This document shows, piece by piece, positions 44,164 to 53,477 of a stretch of 64,000 nt of DNA (within the stretch, counting starts at the first letter, position 1; each line of letters starts with the position of its first letter). Below the pieces are notes generated by a model that made no database searches, was not told the origin of the DNA, and saw nothing but the letters and a program-made list of their open reading frames with translations. Origin of the DNA: Luteibacter sp. UNCMF331Sha3.1 (GTDB lineage Bacteria > Pseudomonadota > Gammaproteobacteria > Xanthomonadales > Rhodanobacteraceae); assembly GCF_900109915.1 (NCBI RefSeq), contig NZ_FOBU01000001.1:1759004-1823003 (forward strand), written 5' to 3'. A program made the position numbers and the translations under genes.

Positions 44164-44352
44164 TCACGCCGGGGCTTGGCTTTCCGGCGTCGACGTGTCG
44201 TCGCGGCGAGGCTGCGGACGGGCCCGATCGGTTCGGCTGATGCGACGGGGTGGCGGCGTCGGCTGAGGCTCGCTGAGCCCGCGACTGGCGAGGCTACGTG
44301 CGCGCGCACCGTCGGAGGATCCGTAATCGCGTTTGCCTGGTTCTCTCTGCAT
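44164..44352 (-). CDS. Small basic disordered protein, unknown function
   Basis: A 62-residue hydrophilic protein, rich in Arg, Pro and Ser (LSEPQPTPPPRR; RARPQPRRDD), with no hydrophobic segment, so it is probably intrinsically disordered and cytosolic. No family recognised. The main support is a strong Shine-Dalgarno AGGAGA six bases before the ATG. It is followed after some 60 bases by the structured RNA on the same strand and preceded, 120 bases away, by virJ. The longer open frame around it (to 44450) lacks a ribosome site and was not chosen. Confidence 0.5.
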   Translation of the reverse strand: MQREPGKRDYGSSDGARARSLASRGLSEPQPTPPPRRISRTDRARPQPRRDDTSTPESQAPA

Positions 44353-44453
44353 GCCGTTCTCCTGAGTGCACCCACCCGGGCGGTCAGGTTGGCTGCAAAA
44401 GGCGAAATTTTCGGTGGCAGGGGGGTGAACGTTTCGTGACAGTCTTTCACGGC

Positions 44454-44469
44454 CTTCCGGCGCCGGAAG
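44454..44469. other. Perfect 16-bp palindrome after virJ
   Basis: CTTCCGGCGCCGGAAG lies three bases beyond the virJ stop. It can form a hairpin in the transcript but has no T run, so it is a weak or factor-assisted transcript end. Confidence 0.55.
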
Positions 44470-44472
44470 ACG

Positions 44473-45267
44473 TTAAGGCGACGTCGAGGCGGCCGGCATC
44501 CGCTGGATCAGTTCGGTCGCCAGTACTTCGTAGTTCTCGTCGAAATGATGGGAGCCGGGCTTTTTGTAGACCGTGACGAAGGACGGCAGCTTCGGGTCGG
44601 TGCAGCCGCTGTCGTCGGCGTCCTCGGCGCCGTAGTAGCACGCCATCGGCGGGCGACCCGCCAGGGCGGCGATCGGCGGCATGGCATCGGTGTGGACCAC
44701 CGGATTCAGCCACTGCAGGAAATTGTGCGTGTGCGTGGTCCACCAGCCCTGCTGCATGTAGCCCTCGAGTTCGATCTCGAAGTTCACGTCGCGGCTGGCC
44801 GAGAGGAGCACCAGCTGGGCCAGCCGGTCGCGGTTGCCGGGCCGCAGCTTGCCGACGATCGTCGGCAGCACGTCGGCACCGAACGAATAGCCGATCAGCA
44901 GCACCCGCTTCTTTTTCCACAGGGTGGTGTAATGGTCGAGCAGGCCATCGAGGTCGCGGGCGGATTCGTCGGGCGAGCGATATCGCCAGAAGTACTTGAA
45001 GGTGCTCACGCCCGCCACGGGGATACCGCGCGAGGTGAACACCGCGCCCAGCCGCTGGTCGAGGTCCCACCAGCCGCCGTCGCCGGAATAGATCACCACC
45101 AGCAGATCCTCCTGGCCCGCCGGCGCCGCGGTGAGCGCGGGTAGCTCGACCGTGGATTTCTCCATCGAGGCACGCGTCCACGGATGCCACGCGAGCAGGG
45201 CCAGCACGCCGAGGATGACGACGGAGAGCGCGCCGTAGCGCAGCGCCTTGCGCATCGACGATCTCAT
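44473..45267 (-). CDS. virJ: VirJ/AcvB-type periplasmic alpha/beta hydrolase
   Basis: A 264-residue alpha/beta hydrolase with an N-terminal signal anchor (about 11-28, YGALSVVILGVLALLAW). The VirJ signature YSGDGGWWDLD is at 60-70 and the nucleophile Ser128 is in GYSFGAD; HHFDENY near the end supplies the His. In Agrobacterium the homologous AcvB acts in the periplasm on lysyl-phosphatidylglycerol and is encoded beside lysyl-PG synthase. The start codon overlaps the mprF stop here (ATGA), giving the same pair. This is strong support for a role in hydrolysing aminoacyl-PG made by MprF. The longer frame upstream lies within mprF. Confidence 0.85.
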   Translation of the reverse strand: MRSSMRKALRYGALSVVILGVLALLAWHPWTRASMEKSTVELPALTAAPAGQEDLLVVIYSGDGGWWDLDQRLGAVFTSRGIPVAGVSTFKYFWRYRSPDESARDLDGLLDHYTTLWKKKRVLLIGYSFGADVLPTIVGKLRPGNRDRLAQLVLLSASRDVNFEIELEGYMQQGWWTTHTHNFLQWLNPVVHTDAMPPIAALAGRPPMACYYGAEDADDSGCTDPKLPSFVTVYKKPGSHHFDENYEVLATELIQRMPAASTSP

Positions 45268-47858
45268 CGGCGCACCACGCCGCCGAGGCCGCCCGAAATC
45301 AGGCTGGCGACGTTCGCGAGCGCGAGGGGCAGCGCGATGCCACCCGGCACGGCGATGTAGCGCGGTTCCCACTCCGGATCGAACTTGTCCTTGTACCGGT
45401 GGAGTCCGCGGAAGTTGTAGAAGCGCTCGCCACGGCCGAACACCATCGCGCCGAAACGGCTCCACAGCGGCGCCGTACGCCTATTCTGCAGGCCCGACAA
45501 CGGGGCCATGCCAAGGTTGAACCAGCGATAGCCTTCGGCTTTCGCCCAGACCATCAGTTCGATGAACAGGAAATCCATGATGCCGGAGGGGCCTTCGGGC
45601 AGGTGGCGCATGAGGTCGACGGAGGCTTCTTCCTTCGTCGAGGTCACGAAAATATTGGCGAACGCGACCGGTTCGTCGCCCTGCCAGACGACCGCCATCG
45701 GCGTACGGGAAAGATACCGCTCATCGAACAGACCGAGCGAGAAACGTTTTTCGCGGACCTTCTTGTCGCGCATCCACGCGTCGGAGATGCGCTTCAGACG
45801 AGGCAACAACGCGGGCACGCCTTCGACCGGCACGATCTCCATGCGCAGGCCGTCACGCGCCAGCTTGTTCACGGTGCCGCGCAGCGTTTTCTTGGACTTG
45901 CCGTCGAGGTTGAACGCATCGAGGCGCACACGTGCCTCTTCGCCGATCTTCAGCAGGCTCATGCCGACGTCGAGGTAGAGGTCGAGGTCGTCGGGTCGTA
46001 CCTGATAGAACAACGGCCAGCCGCCGGCGCGCTCGCATTCCTCGCGGAACGTCCACACCAGTTCGCGCCGCACGCTTTCGTCGGTGCCCACCGGGTCGCC
46101 CATGGCGACCCAGCTGCGGCCTTCGATGTCGTACATGATGAAGGCGCGGTCGTCGGGCGCGAACATCAGCATCTTGTCGCCCACCAGCGCGAGGTGCGCC
46201 TGTGCCGAGTCGAAGCCCTTCACCAGCGGCATCGCGCGCGCCAGTTCGGCATCGCCGGGCAGAGAGCGTCGCGGTCGTGCCGGGCGGATGAGCCGGGCGA
46301 GCGCGAAGAGCATGACGACCGCCGTCGCACCCACCAGCGCGCGCAGCGCACGCGGCGCGCCGCCGTGGCGGAAGCTGAATTCCCACCACAGGTTGTTGCT
46401 GTATTCGACGTGCTTGAAGCTGAAGAACACGAGCCATGTGGAGCAGGCGAGCACCGCGCCGATCGCCAGCACCCAGCCCGGCGAGAACGTGGCGCGGAAC
46501 AGCGACGCGCGGCGATGGAAGTGGCGATGGGCAGGTGCGAGCGCGAGGGCCAGCAGGGCCAGCAACGTGGCTTCCTCGTAATCGATGCCCTTGAGCAACG
46601 AGAGGATCGCGCCGAGGATCAGCAGCACCAGCGTCAGCACGTACGCCGCATCGAGGCGACGCTGCAGCCCGCGCGCGAGGATCAGCAGCGACATGCCGAC
46701 CACGCTCGAAAGGAAGTGGGACACCTCCACCAGCGGTAGCGGAACGAAGCCGCGCAGGATCTCCATGCGTCCGGGGATCGCCAGCGTCGCGCCCGAGAAC
46801 AGCAGCACCGCGCCGCAGACCAGCGTCAGCCCGGCGAAGAACGGCGGCAGCAGGCTGCTGAACCACGGCGTGATCAGCGCGGCGTGGCGCAGCGCGCGCA
46901 CCTCGCGCCAGATGACCATCACCGTGGCCGTGCACAGCGGCAAGAGGTAATAGACGAGCCGATACGCGGCCAGGGAGCCGAGGATGGGGGCTTCCAGTCC
47001 GTGGTTTCCGGTGGCGCCGAAGCCTGCGAGCATCACGGCCTCGAACACGCCGATGCCACCCGGCACGTGGCTGATCAGGCCCGCCATCTGCGCCAGCACG
47101 AAGATCGCGAGGAAATGGCCGAAGCCCCCGGCGATCGCCTCGGGCATCAGCACGTACAGCACTCCCGCCGCGAGACCCCAGTCCAGCGCGCCGATCAGGA
47201 TCTGCCGCGCGGCGACCGCCGGGCGCGGCGTTTCCACCGCCCAGCGCCAGAGGCGCACGGGCCGGCGGACGAGGACGGCCGCCGCGAACCACGCGAGTGG
47301 CACCCCGGCGAGCACGATCGCGAGCGGAATGCGCCAGGCCGATAACGGCACGTCGGCCGGGATCGGTATGACCAGCAGCGTGACCCCGGTCAGGGCGGCG
47401 AGGCCCAGCCAGAAGCTCAGAGTGGTGTAGAGCACCACGCGCGCGACCTCGCCGGTGGTGAGGCCCGCCTGCACGTAGAACCGGTAGCGGATCGACCCGG
47501 ACACCAGAAGCGACATGCCCAGGGCGTTCGAGAACGCGTAGCTGATGAACGAGATCATCCCCACGCGCTTCGCGGGCAGCCGCTTGCCGATGCTGCGGAG
47601 GCCGAACCAGTCGTAGAGGGTCATGACCAGATAGCCGGCGCCGGTCAGCAGCACGGCCAGCGCGATGTCCGTATTCGGCAAACCGTGGACGTACGAGGCG
47701 ATCTGCCGGTAGGTGACCTCGCGGGCCATCGCGTGCAGCGCCCATAGCGCCAGGCACAGCAACACCACCGACAACAGCGGCCCGCCCGCGCGGCGCAGGA
47801 GGGTCAGGTAGAGCGCGCGCCTGGCAGCGGGCTGATCGGTCGACGGGAGCTCCGCCAT
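45264..47858 (-). CDS. mprF: MprF: aminoacyl-phosphatidylglycerol synthase/flippase
   Basis: An 864-residue integral membrane enzyme. The N-terminal part has about 14 helices forming a flippase domain (SHVPGGIGVFEAVML is the hallmark), and the C-terminal ~330 residues are a DUF2156/GNAT-like transferase (FVMYDIEGRSWVAMGDPVG-like segment, DLMRHLPEGPSGIMDFLF). MprF moves lysine or alanine from tRNA to phosphatidylglycerol and flips the product, lowering surface negative charge and protecting against cationic peptides. The ATG at 47858 was taken because GGAG lies nine bases upstream; a GTG at 47873 would add five residues. It is translationally coupled to virJ and divergent from an LTA-synthase-like gene. 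Confidence 0.93.
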   Translation of the reverse strand: MAELPSTDQPAARRALYLTLLRRAGGPLLSVVLLCLALWALHAMAREVTYRQIASYVHGLPNTDIALAVLLTGAGYLVMTLYDWFGLRSIGKRLPAKRVGMISFISYAFSNALGMSLLVSGSIRYRFYVQAGLTTGEVARVVLYTTLSFWLGLAALTGVTLLVIPIPADVPLSAWRIPLAIVLAGVPLAWFAAAVLVRRPVRLWRWAVETPRPAVAARQILIGALDWGLAAGVLYVLMPEAIAGGFGHFLAIFVLAQMAGLISHVPGGIGVFEAVMLAGFGATGNHGLEAPILGSLAAYRLVYYLLPLCTATVMVIWREVRALRHAALITPWFSSLLPPFFAGLTLVCGAVLLFSGATLAIPGRMEILRGFVPLPLVEVSHFLSSVVGMSLLILARGLQRRLDAAYVLTLVLLILGAILSLLKGIDYEEATLLALLALALAPAHRHFHRRASLFRATFSPGWVLAIGAVLACSTWLVFFSFKHVEYSNNLWWEFSFRHGGAPRALRALVGATAVVMLFALARLIRPARPRRSLPGDAELARAMPLVKGFDSAQAHLALVGDKMLMFAPDDRAFIMYDIEGRSWVAMGDPVGTDESVRRELVWTFREECERAGGWPLFYQVRPDDLDLYLDVGMSLLKIGEEARVRLDAFNLDGKSKKTLRGTVNKLARDGLRMEIVPVEGVPALLPRLKRISDAWMRDKKVREKRFSLGLFDERYLSRTPMAVVWQGDEPVAFANIFVTSTKEEASVDLMRHLPEGPSGIMDFLFIELMVWAKAEGYRWFNLGMAPLSGLQNRRTAPLWSRFGAMVFGRGERFYNFRGLHRYKDKFDPEWEPRYIAVPGGIALPLALANVASLISGGLGGVVRR

Positions 47859-48088
47859 GGTTTCGTGCTCCACGTGCGACGTGGCTCCGCTTCGGGTCGT
47901 AAGGTCGTGTAGGGTGCCACAGAGCGAACGGGTGCGGCAGGGCGTCTTTTCCTCGCGCGGCGATCTGAACGCGTCCCGGCGAACAAAGCCTCCCCTAAGC
48001 TGGGGGAAAGGGTCACGTAAGCACCCTCTTCTACGCTGCGCAGCATGCCGGATCCGCGCCCGGGGCCGGCACCGTTTCGAGAGGCGCC

Positions 48089-50020
48089 ATGCGTTCGTTC
48101 TCCCTCCCCTCCGGCCCGCTCGGCCAGCGGTTTCGTCCGCTCGCCTGGTTCGCGGTGCTCTTCGTCGCCGTCGCGTTCCTTGTACGGCTCATCCTGGCAC
48201 TGAAAACGCGCCACGAGCTCCCCGCCTCGCCGGGCCCATGGCTGTACGCGTTCCTCGTCGGCTTCGGTTACGACCTCGTGACCTTCGTCTACGTGGCGTG
48301 GCCCCTGTTGCTCGTGACCTGGCTGGTGCCCCGCCGCGCGTGGTCCTCCACCTGGGGTCACCGGATCGTGGTCGGCTTCTGTGCCGTGCTCGCCTTCGGC
48401 GTGCTCTACCTCGGGGCCGCGGAACTGGTGTTCTGGAACGAATTCTCGGCACGGTTCAACTTCATCGCGGTGGACTACCTCGTCTACACCCATGAGGTGG
48501 TCGGCAACATCCGCGAGTCCTATCCGATCGGCACGTGGTCGGCGCTGCTGGTGCTGGCGACCGTCGCGGTGATGTTCGCGAGCCGCCGCGCGCTCGCGGC
48601 GCGAGAGGACACGTCGCGCTTCCTGCACCGCACCGCGGTGGTGGGCGTATGGCTGGTGCTGACCGTGGCGGTGAGTTTCGCCCTCGACGGCTCGTCGAAG
48701 GACCGGTCTTCCAATCAATACGTGAACGAGCTCGCGGGCAACGGTATCTACGAGTTCTTCGCCGCGTTCCGGGAAAACGAGCTCGCCTACGACAAGTACT
48801 ACCCGACGCTCCCCGAAACCCAGGCGTTCGGCAACCTGCGGCAATTGCTGAAAACGCCGGACGCCACGTTCACCAGCGACGACCCGAAGGACATCACGCG
48901 CGATATCGTCGCTGACCGGCCCGAGAAGAAGCTCAACGTCGTGCTGATCAGCGTCGAGAGCCTGTCCGGCGACTACGTCGAGGGCCTCGACGTGAGCGAG
49001 CACAAGCACCTGATGCCGAACCTCGACGCCCTCGCGTCGAAGAGCCTGTTCTTCACGCAGCTCTATGCGAACGGCACGCGCACCGTGCGCGGGCTCGAGG
49101 CGCTGTCGCTCTCCGTGCCGCCGACGCCCGGGGAATCGATCGTGAAGCGGCCCGACAACGAAGGGCTCTGGTCGCTCGCGGACGTCTTCAACGCTAAGGG
49201 CTACGAGTCCGAGTTCCTGTACGGTGGCTACGGCTACTTCGACAACATGGACCACTTCTTCTCCAGCAATGGCTACACGGCCGTCGACCGTGCCGCGATC
49301 GCGGACAAGGACATCCACGCCGAAAACGTCTGGGGCGTCGCCGACGAGGATCTGTTCACGCTGGTGATGAAGCGGATGGACGACGCGTACGCGAAGGGCA
49401 AGCCGTATTTCGGCCACGTGATGACGACCTCCAACCATCGTCCCTACACCTTCCCCGCCGGTCGCGTGAGCCTGCCGCAGGGATCGCGCCGGGCGGCCGT
49501 GCAGTACACCGACTGGGCACTCGGCGACTTCCTGCGCCGCGCGGCCAGCAAGCCGTGGTTCGACGACACCGTGTTCGTCATCACGGCGGATCACTGCGCG
49601 ACGAGCGCCGGCAAGACGAGCCTGCCCGTCGATCGCTACCACATTCCGCTCTTCATCTACTCGCCGAAGCACGTGGCGCCGGGCCGCGTGGATCGCCTGA
49701 TGAGCCAGATCGACATCCCGCCGACCGTGCTCGGCATGCTCGGCTTCAGCTACAAGTCGCGTTTCTACGGGTACGACCTGTTCCGCCTGGAGCCGGGTCG
49801 CGAGCGCGCGTTCCTCAGCACGTACCAGGAGCTCGGTTACCTGCACGGCGGAAAGCTCACGTCGCTCGTGCCGCGCCAGCCCGTGAAGGAGTCGATCCCG
49901 ACGATGGGCACCGGCGACGCGACGCCCATGGCGCAACCGGATGCCGACGACGCGCGGGACGCGGTGACCTACTACCAGACGGCCGCATACCTTTTCACGC
50001 ACGGCCTGATGAAGCACTGA
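48089..50020 (+). CDS. LTA synthase/sulfatase-family phosphotransferase
   Basis: A 643-residue membrane enzyme: five transmembrane helices in the first ~190 residues, then a periplasmic alkaline-phosphatase-like domain. The predicted nucleophile is Thr330 in ANGTRTVRG, with metal-site segments VVLISVESLSGD and VITADHC. Gram-negative members transfer phosphoglycerol or phosphoethanolamine to periplasmic glucans, glycolipids or lipid A rather than make lipoteichoic acid. It is divergent from mprF, another enzyme that alters envelope charge. GAGAGG lies five bases before the ATG. The acceptor cannot be told from sequence. Confidence 0.87.
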   Translation: MRSFSLPSGPLGQRFRPLAWFAVLFVAVAFLVRLILALKTRHELPASPGPWLYAFLVGFGYDLVTFVYVAWPLLLVTWLVPRRAWSSTWGHRIVVGFCAVLAFGVLYLGAAELVFWNEFSARFNFIAVDYLVYTHEVVGNIRESYPIGTWSALLVLATVAVMFASRRALAAREDTSRFLHRTAVVGVWLVLTVAVSFALDGSSKDRSSNQYVNELAGNGIYEFFAAFRENELAYDKYYPTLPETQAFGNLRQLLKTPDATFTSDDPKDITRDIVADRPEKKLNVVLISVESLSGDYVEGLDVSEHKHLMPNLDALASKSLFFTQLYANGTRTVRGLEALSLSVPPTPGESIVKRPDNEGLWSLADVFNAKGYESEFLYGGYGYFDNMDHFFSSNGYTAVDRAAIADKDIHAENVWGVADEDLFTLVMKRMDDAYAKGKPYFGHVMTTSNHRPYTFPAGRVSLPQGSRRAAVQYTDWALGDFLRRAASKPWFDDTVFVITADHCATSAGKTSLPVDRYHIPLFIYSPKHVAPGRVDRLMSQIDIPPTVLGMLGFSYKSRFYGYDLFRLEPGRERAFLSTYQELGYLHGGKLTSLVPRQPVKESIPTMGTGDATPMAQPDADDARDAVTYYQTAAYLFTHGLMKH

Positions 50021-50025
50021 CACTC

Positions 50026-50094
50026 GGTGGGAGCCAGCCTGCTGGCGAAGGGTGCTCGCGGCAAGCACCCTTCGCCAGCAGGCTGGCTCCCACC
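50026..50094. repeat. REP element, long form (family A)
   Basis: A long-form copy between convergent genes, 5 bases from one stop and 10 from the other. Its centre is inverted relative to the copy at 5920 (TCGCGGCA instead of TGCCGCGA). Confidence 0.95.
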
Positions 50095-50104
50095 GGGCTA
50101 GCGC

Positions 50105-51541
50105 CTACGGGCGCCCCGCCGCTCGCTCGCGCACCTCTGAAAAAGACCAGTCGCGCAACAGCGTGCCGTTCTCCCACACCGTCTGCATCGCCTCCTCCCA
50201 GCCGTCGGGAACGGCATCCGGCGGCAGGGAAACGGCGTCGCCGGGCAGCGGCACGGTGCGATAGCTGCCGTCGCGCAGGTTCCGGAGCAACGTCATGCGA
50301 CCGCGCTTCGACATCTTGCCCTGATCGGTCACCGGATCCTTCCACACGTCGCGCCACGCACCGGCGACGCGGGCGGCCGAGCACTTCAGCGCGAACTTCT
50401 GCGTGTCGCGCGTGAGCTTCTGCAGCAGCGCGCCACCCATGCCGAAGGCGAGGTTGTCGGCCGAATAGCCCGCCGCGACGATCCGTTCGAGGATCGCGCG
50501 GATGCTCTCGGGATTCACGCCATCGCCCTGGATCACGCGAACATGGTTCAGCACGCGATAACCCCGCCCGTTGACGGTGCTGCCGAACGCGTCGTCGAGC
50601 ATCGCGACACAGCGATGCACCACCTCGACGGGATCGCCCGAATCGGGCCGCACGACCACCGTCGCACCGGACGCGATCACCTCCTCGCGCAACGCCTTGC
50701 CCCATAGCTCCGCGATCGCGTGGTAGATGTCGTAGCTGTCGGACACCACGGCGACGAGACTGCCCGGTTTCGCGAAGCGGCGGAGCATGTTCCGGTAGGC
50801 ATCGACTTCGTGCTCCCGGCCCCAGCTCGTGATCGTGCTGTGCTCGGCCGCCGGGATCGAGAAGCCCGCCATCGGCTCGCCGTAGAAGGCACGCGCGGCA
50901 AGCACGCCGGAGACGGTGTCGGTGCCCAGGAAATTGACCAGGTGCGCCATGCCGCCGAGCCCCGCGGATTCCGCGCTCGACACGCCGCGCGCGCCGAAGT
51001 CGTGCAGTTTGAAGGCTATCTGCCCGGCCGCGTCGTCGGACGTGCGTTCCAGGTAATGGAGGATCGTGCGCCGCGCCTGCCAGCTGATCGTCGCGACCGT
51101 CACCGGATACCAGAGGCGCAGCAGCAGCGTCTCGAGGTAAGACGGCAGCCAGTAGCAACGCGGGTCGGTGGATTCGATCGTCACGAGTGCCTGGTGCGTG
51201 GGCACCACGCTGCCTTCCGGAACGGCCCGCACGCGCACGGGCAGGCGTCCGCCGTGCACGTCGACGATGTGGCGCCAGTCGGGCTCGTTGAAGGGTTCGC
51301 CATGGGCGGCGAAGAACGCGCGCGCTTCGTCGATGTCCGCGTGCGTCACGGGGCGACCGAGGCGGGATTTCAGCACCGCCTGCAGACCGAAGAACACCGT
51401 GCTTTCGTACGTGCCGCCGCGCGATTCCACGTAGAAGAACGTGGCCTTCGTATCCGGCGGGTATTGCAGCCAGTGGCTGGCCTTGTAGCTGTCGGTGTCG
51501 AGGATGGGATTGTCGAGGTAAGGCATGCCGTGGGTCGTCAT
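50105..51541 (-). CDS. nadV: Nicotinamide phosphoribosyltransferase (NadV/NAMPT type)
   Basis: A 478-residue enzyme of the NAPRTase superfamily closest to animal NAMPT and bacterial NadV. Marks: NPILDTDSYKASHW at the N-terminus, HDFGARGVSS, AAEHSTITSWG, VRPDSGDPVEVV and KDPVTDQGKMSKRG. It makes NMN from nicotinamide and PRPP, a one-step NAD salvage route instead of deamidation by PncA. The ATG at 51541 was chosen; an ATG at 51553 is the alternative, lying immediately against GGAGG. The pirin gene lies 27 bases upstream on the same strand, so the two may be co-transcribed. Confidence 0.9.
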   Translation of the reverse strand: MTTHGMPYLDNPILDTDSYKASHWLQYPPDTKATFFYVESRGGTYESTVFFGLQAVLKSRLGRPVTHADIDEARAFFAAHGEPFNEPDWRHIVDVHGGRLPVRVRAVPEGSVVPTHQALVTIESTDPRCYWLPSYLETLLLRLWYPVTVATISWQARRTILHYLERTSDDAAGQIAFKLHDFGARGVSSAESAGLGGMAHLVNFLGTDTVSGVLAARAFYGEPMAGFSIPAAEHSTITSWGREHEVDAYRNMLRRFAKPGSLVAVVSDSYDIYHAIAELWGKALREEVIASGATVVVRPDSGDPVEVVHRCVAMLDDAFGSTVNGRGYRVLNHVRVIQGDGVNPESIRAILERIVAAGYSADNLAFGMGGALLQKLTRDTQKFALKCSAARVAGAWRDVWKDPVTDQGKMSKRGRMTLLRNLRDGSYRTVPLPGDAVSLPPDAVPDGWEEAMQTVWENGTLLRDWSFSEVRERAAGRP

Positions 51542-51568
51542 GACCCACAGCATACCTCCCGCATGCGA

Positions 51569-52270
51569 TTACGCGGCGGCGTCGACGAGCACCAGTTCGG
51601 CGTCGTCCGAGGCGGTGATGCGCACCACGTCCTCGTCGCGGATCGCCGCACCGTCACGGGCGTTCAACGTCACGCCGTTGACGTCGACCGTGCCGCGGGC
51701 CGGCACCATGTACACGTGGCGACCCTTGCCGACCTTGTATTCCACGCTCTCGCCGGCCTTCACCGTCGCGCCGAGCACGCGGGCGTCGGTGCGCAGCGGC
51801 AGCGCATCGCCGTCGCCTTCGATGCCGCTGGCCAGCGTCACGAACTGGCCCGAGCGCTCGCCCTTCGGGAAAGGACGCGTGCCCCACGACGGCGCCTTGC
51901 GCTCGCCGTCGGGGATGATCCAGATCTGGAAGATCCGGGTCGTGCCCGGCTCGGCGTTGTATTCCGCGTGGCGGATGCCCGTGCCCGCGCTCATCACCTG
52001 CACGTCGCCCGCTTCGGTACGCCCCTTGTTGCCGAGGCTGTCCTCGTGGGTGATCGCGCCTTCGCGGACGTAGGTGATGATTTCCATGTCCGAATGCGGA
52101 TGCGGGGGGAAGCCGGTGCCCGGAGCGATCGTGTCGTCGTTCCAGACGCGCAGCGCGCCCCAGCCCATGCGCTTCGGATCGTGGTAGGAGGCGAACGAGA
52201 AGTGATGCTTGGCGTCGAGCCAACCGTGGTTGGCGCCACCAAGGCTGTCGAAACGACGGACGTCGATCAT
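51569..52270 (-). CDS. Pirin-family protein (YhaK-like)
   Basis: A 233-residue bicupin. Metal ligands are His57 and His59 (PPHPHSDME), His101 and Glu103 (IRHAEYN), the standard pirin set. Bacterial pirins of this type (YhaK, quercetin 2,3-dioxygenase-like) are often redox or stress linked, and the true substrate is unknown. GGGGGAG lies about seven bases before the ATG at 52270. It probably heads an operon with the nicotinamide phosphoribosyltransferase gene. Confidence 0.9.
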   Translation of the reverse strand: MIDVRRFDSLGGANHGWLDAKHHFSFASYHDPKRMGWGALRVWNDDTIAPGTGFPPHPHSDMEIITYVREGAITHEDSLGNKGRTEAGDVQVMSAGTGIRHAEYNAEPGTTRIFQIWIIPDGERKAPSWGTRPFPKGERSGQFVTLASGIEGDGDALPLRTDARVLGATVKAGESVEYKVGKGRHVYMVPARGTVDVNGVTLNARDGAAIRDEDVVRITASDDAELVLVDAAA

Positions 52271-52465
52271 GTCGTGCTCCCCCGGCATTACCGGACTGGA
52301 TGAGTGGATGGGTGTATTTTCCTCTTCTCGCCGGGCCGCGGCGCATCGCTTCCGGGAACGGATCGTTTCCAAAAGCCGCCTTTATGGGTTGCAAAAGCAT
52401 CCCCCGCGCCCATCTGGGATGGATCGGCGGTTCGTCCGCCAGCCCTATTCCCGAGGTGTTTCCGG

Positions 52466-53473
52466 ATGATCCCGTTCTCCGTGCTCGACCTGTCGCCCGT
52501 GACGCGCGGCGCCACGCCCGGCGACGCGCTGCGCAACTCGCGCGATCTCGCCATCCACGCCGAAGCCCTGGGCTTCCACCGTTACTGGCTGGCGGAGCAC
52601 CACAACATGACGGGCATCGCCAGTGCGGCGACGGCGGTGGTCATCGGTTACGTCGCGGACGCCACGAAGACCATCCGCGTGGGCTCGGGCGGCATCATGC
52701 TGCCGAACCACGCGCCGCTGGTGATCGCCGAACAGTTCGGCACGCTCGCGTCGCTGTACCCGGGGCGCATCGACCTCGGCCTCGGCCGCGCGCCGGGCAC
52801 CGACCAGGGCACGGCGCGCGCGCTGCGCCGTTCGCTCGGCCCCAGCGACGATCGCTTCCCCGACGACGTGCAGGAGCTGCAGTTCTTCCTCGGCCCGCAG
52901 CAGCCGGGGCAGACGGTACGCGCGGTGCCGGGCATGGATACGAACGTGCCGATCTGGCTGCTGGGTTCCAGCCTCTTCAGTGCGCGTCTCTCGGCCGAGC
53001 TCGGCCTGCCCTTCGCCTTCGCCTCGCACTTCGCACCGGATCTCATGATGAAGGCGCTCGAGGTCTATCGCACCATGTTCCGGCCGTCCGCCACGCTCGA
53101 CAAGCCGTACGCGATGCTCGGCATCAACGTCGTCGCGGCGGAAACGGACGACGAAGCGCGCCGCCTGTTCACGTCGCAGCAGCAGGCGTTCTGGAACCTG
53201 CGCCGCGGCGCGCCGGGGCAGTTGCCGCCGCCGGTGAACTCGATGGATGGCGTGTGGACGCCGATGGAGAAGGCGCAGGTCGATCACGCGCTGTCGTGCG
53301 CCGTCGTCGGCTCGCCGGACACCGTGCGCGAAGGCCTCGCGGCATTCATCGAACGCACGGGCGCCGACGAGCTCATCATCACGGCGCAGGTCTACGACCA
53401 CGAGGCGCGCAAGCGCTCGTACACCATCGTGGCCGGGCAGCACGCCGCGCTGGCCGCTCGCGCGGCCGCCTGA
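52466..53473 (+). CDS. LLM-class flavin-dependent oxidoreductase
   Basis: A 335-residue luciferase-like monooxygenase of the YhbW type. Features: [12 protein letters not shown] at the start, the [15 protein letters not shown] segment, [13 protein letters not shown], and [18 protein letters not shown], all usual for this subfamily. It would bind FMN and oxidise an unknown substrate. The ATG at 52466 matches the family N-terminus, and GAGGT lies nine bases upstream; about 90 in-frame bases further upstream were left out. The PIN gene begins four bases after its stop. Confidence 0.92.
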   Translation: MIPFSVLDLSPVTRGATPGDALRNSRDLAIHAEALGFHRYWLAEHHNMTGIASAATAVVIGYVADATKTIRVGSGGIMLPNHAPLVIAEQFGTLASLYPGRIDLGLGRAPGTDQGTARALRRSLGPSDDRFPDDVQELQFFLGPQQPGQTVRAVPGMDTNVPIWLLGSSLFSARLSAELGLPFAFASHFAPDLMMKALEVYRTMFRPSATLDKPYAMLGINVVAAETDDEARRLFTSQQQAFWNLRRGAPGQLPPPVNSMDGVWTPMEKAQVDHALSCAVVGSPDTVREGLAAFIERTGADELIITAQVYDHEARKRSYTIVAGQHAALAARAAA

Positions 53474-53477
53474 TCCG

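Noticed and set aside
44121-44450. A 109-residue minus-strand frame in the gap after virJ
   Set aside because: Its start has no ribosome site; the 62-residue frame starting at 44352 in another frame has AGGAGA and was preferred.
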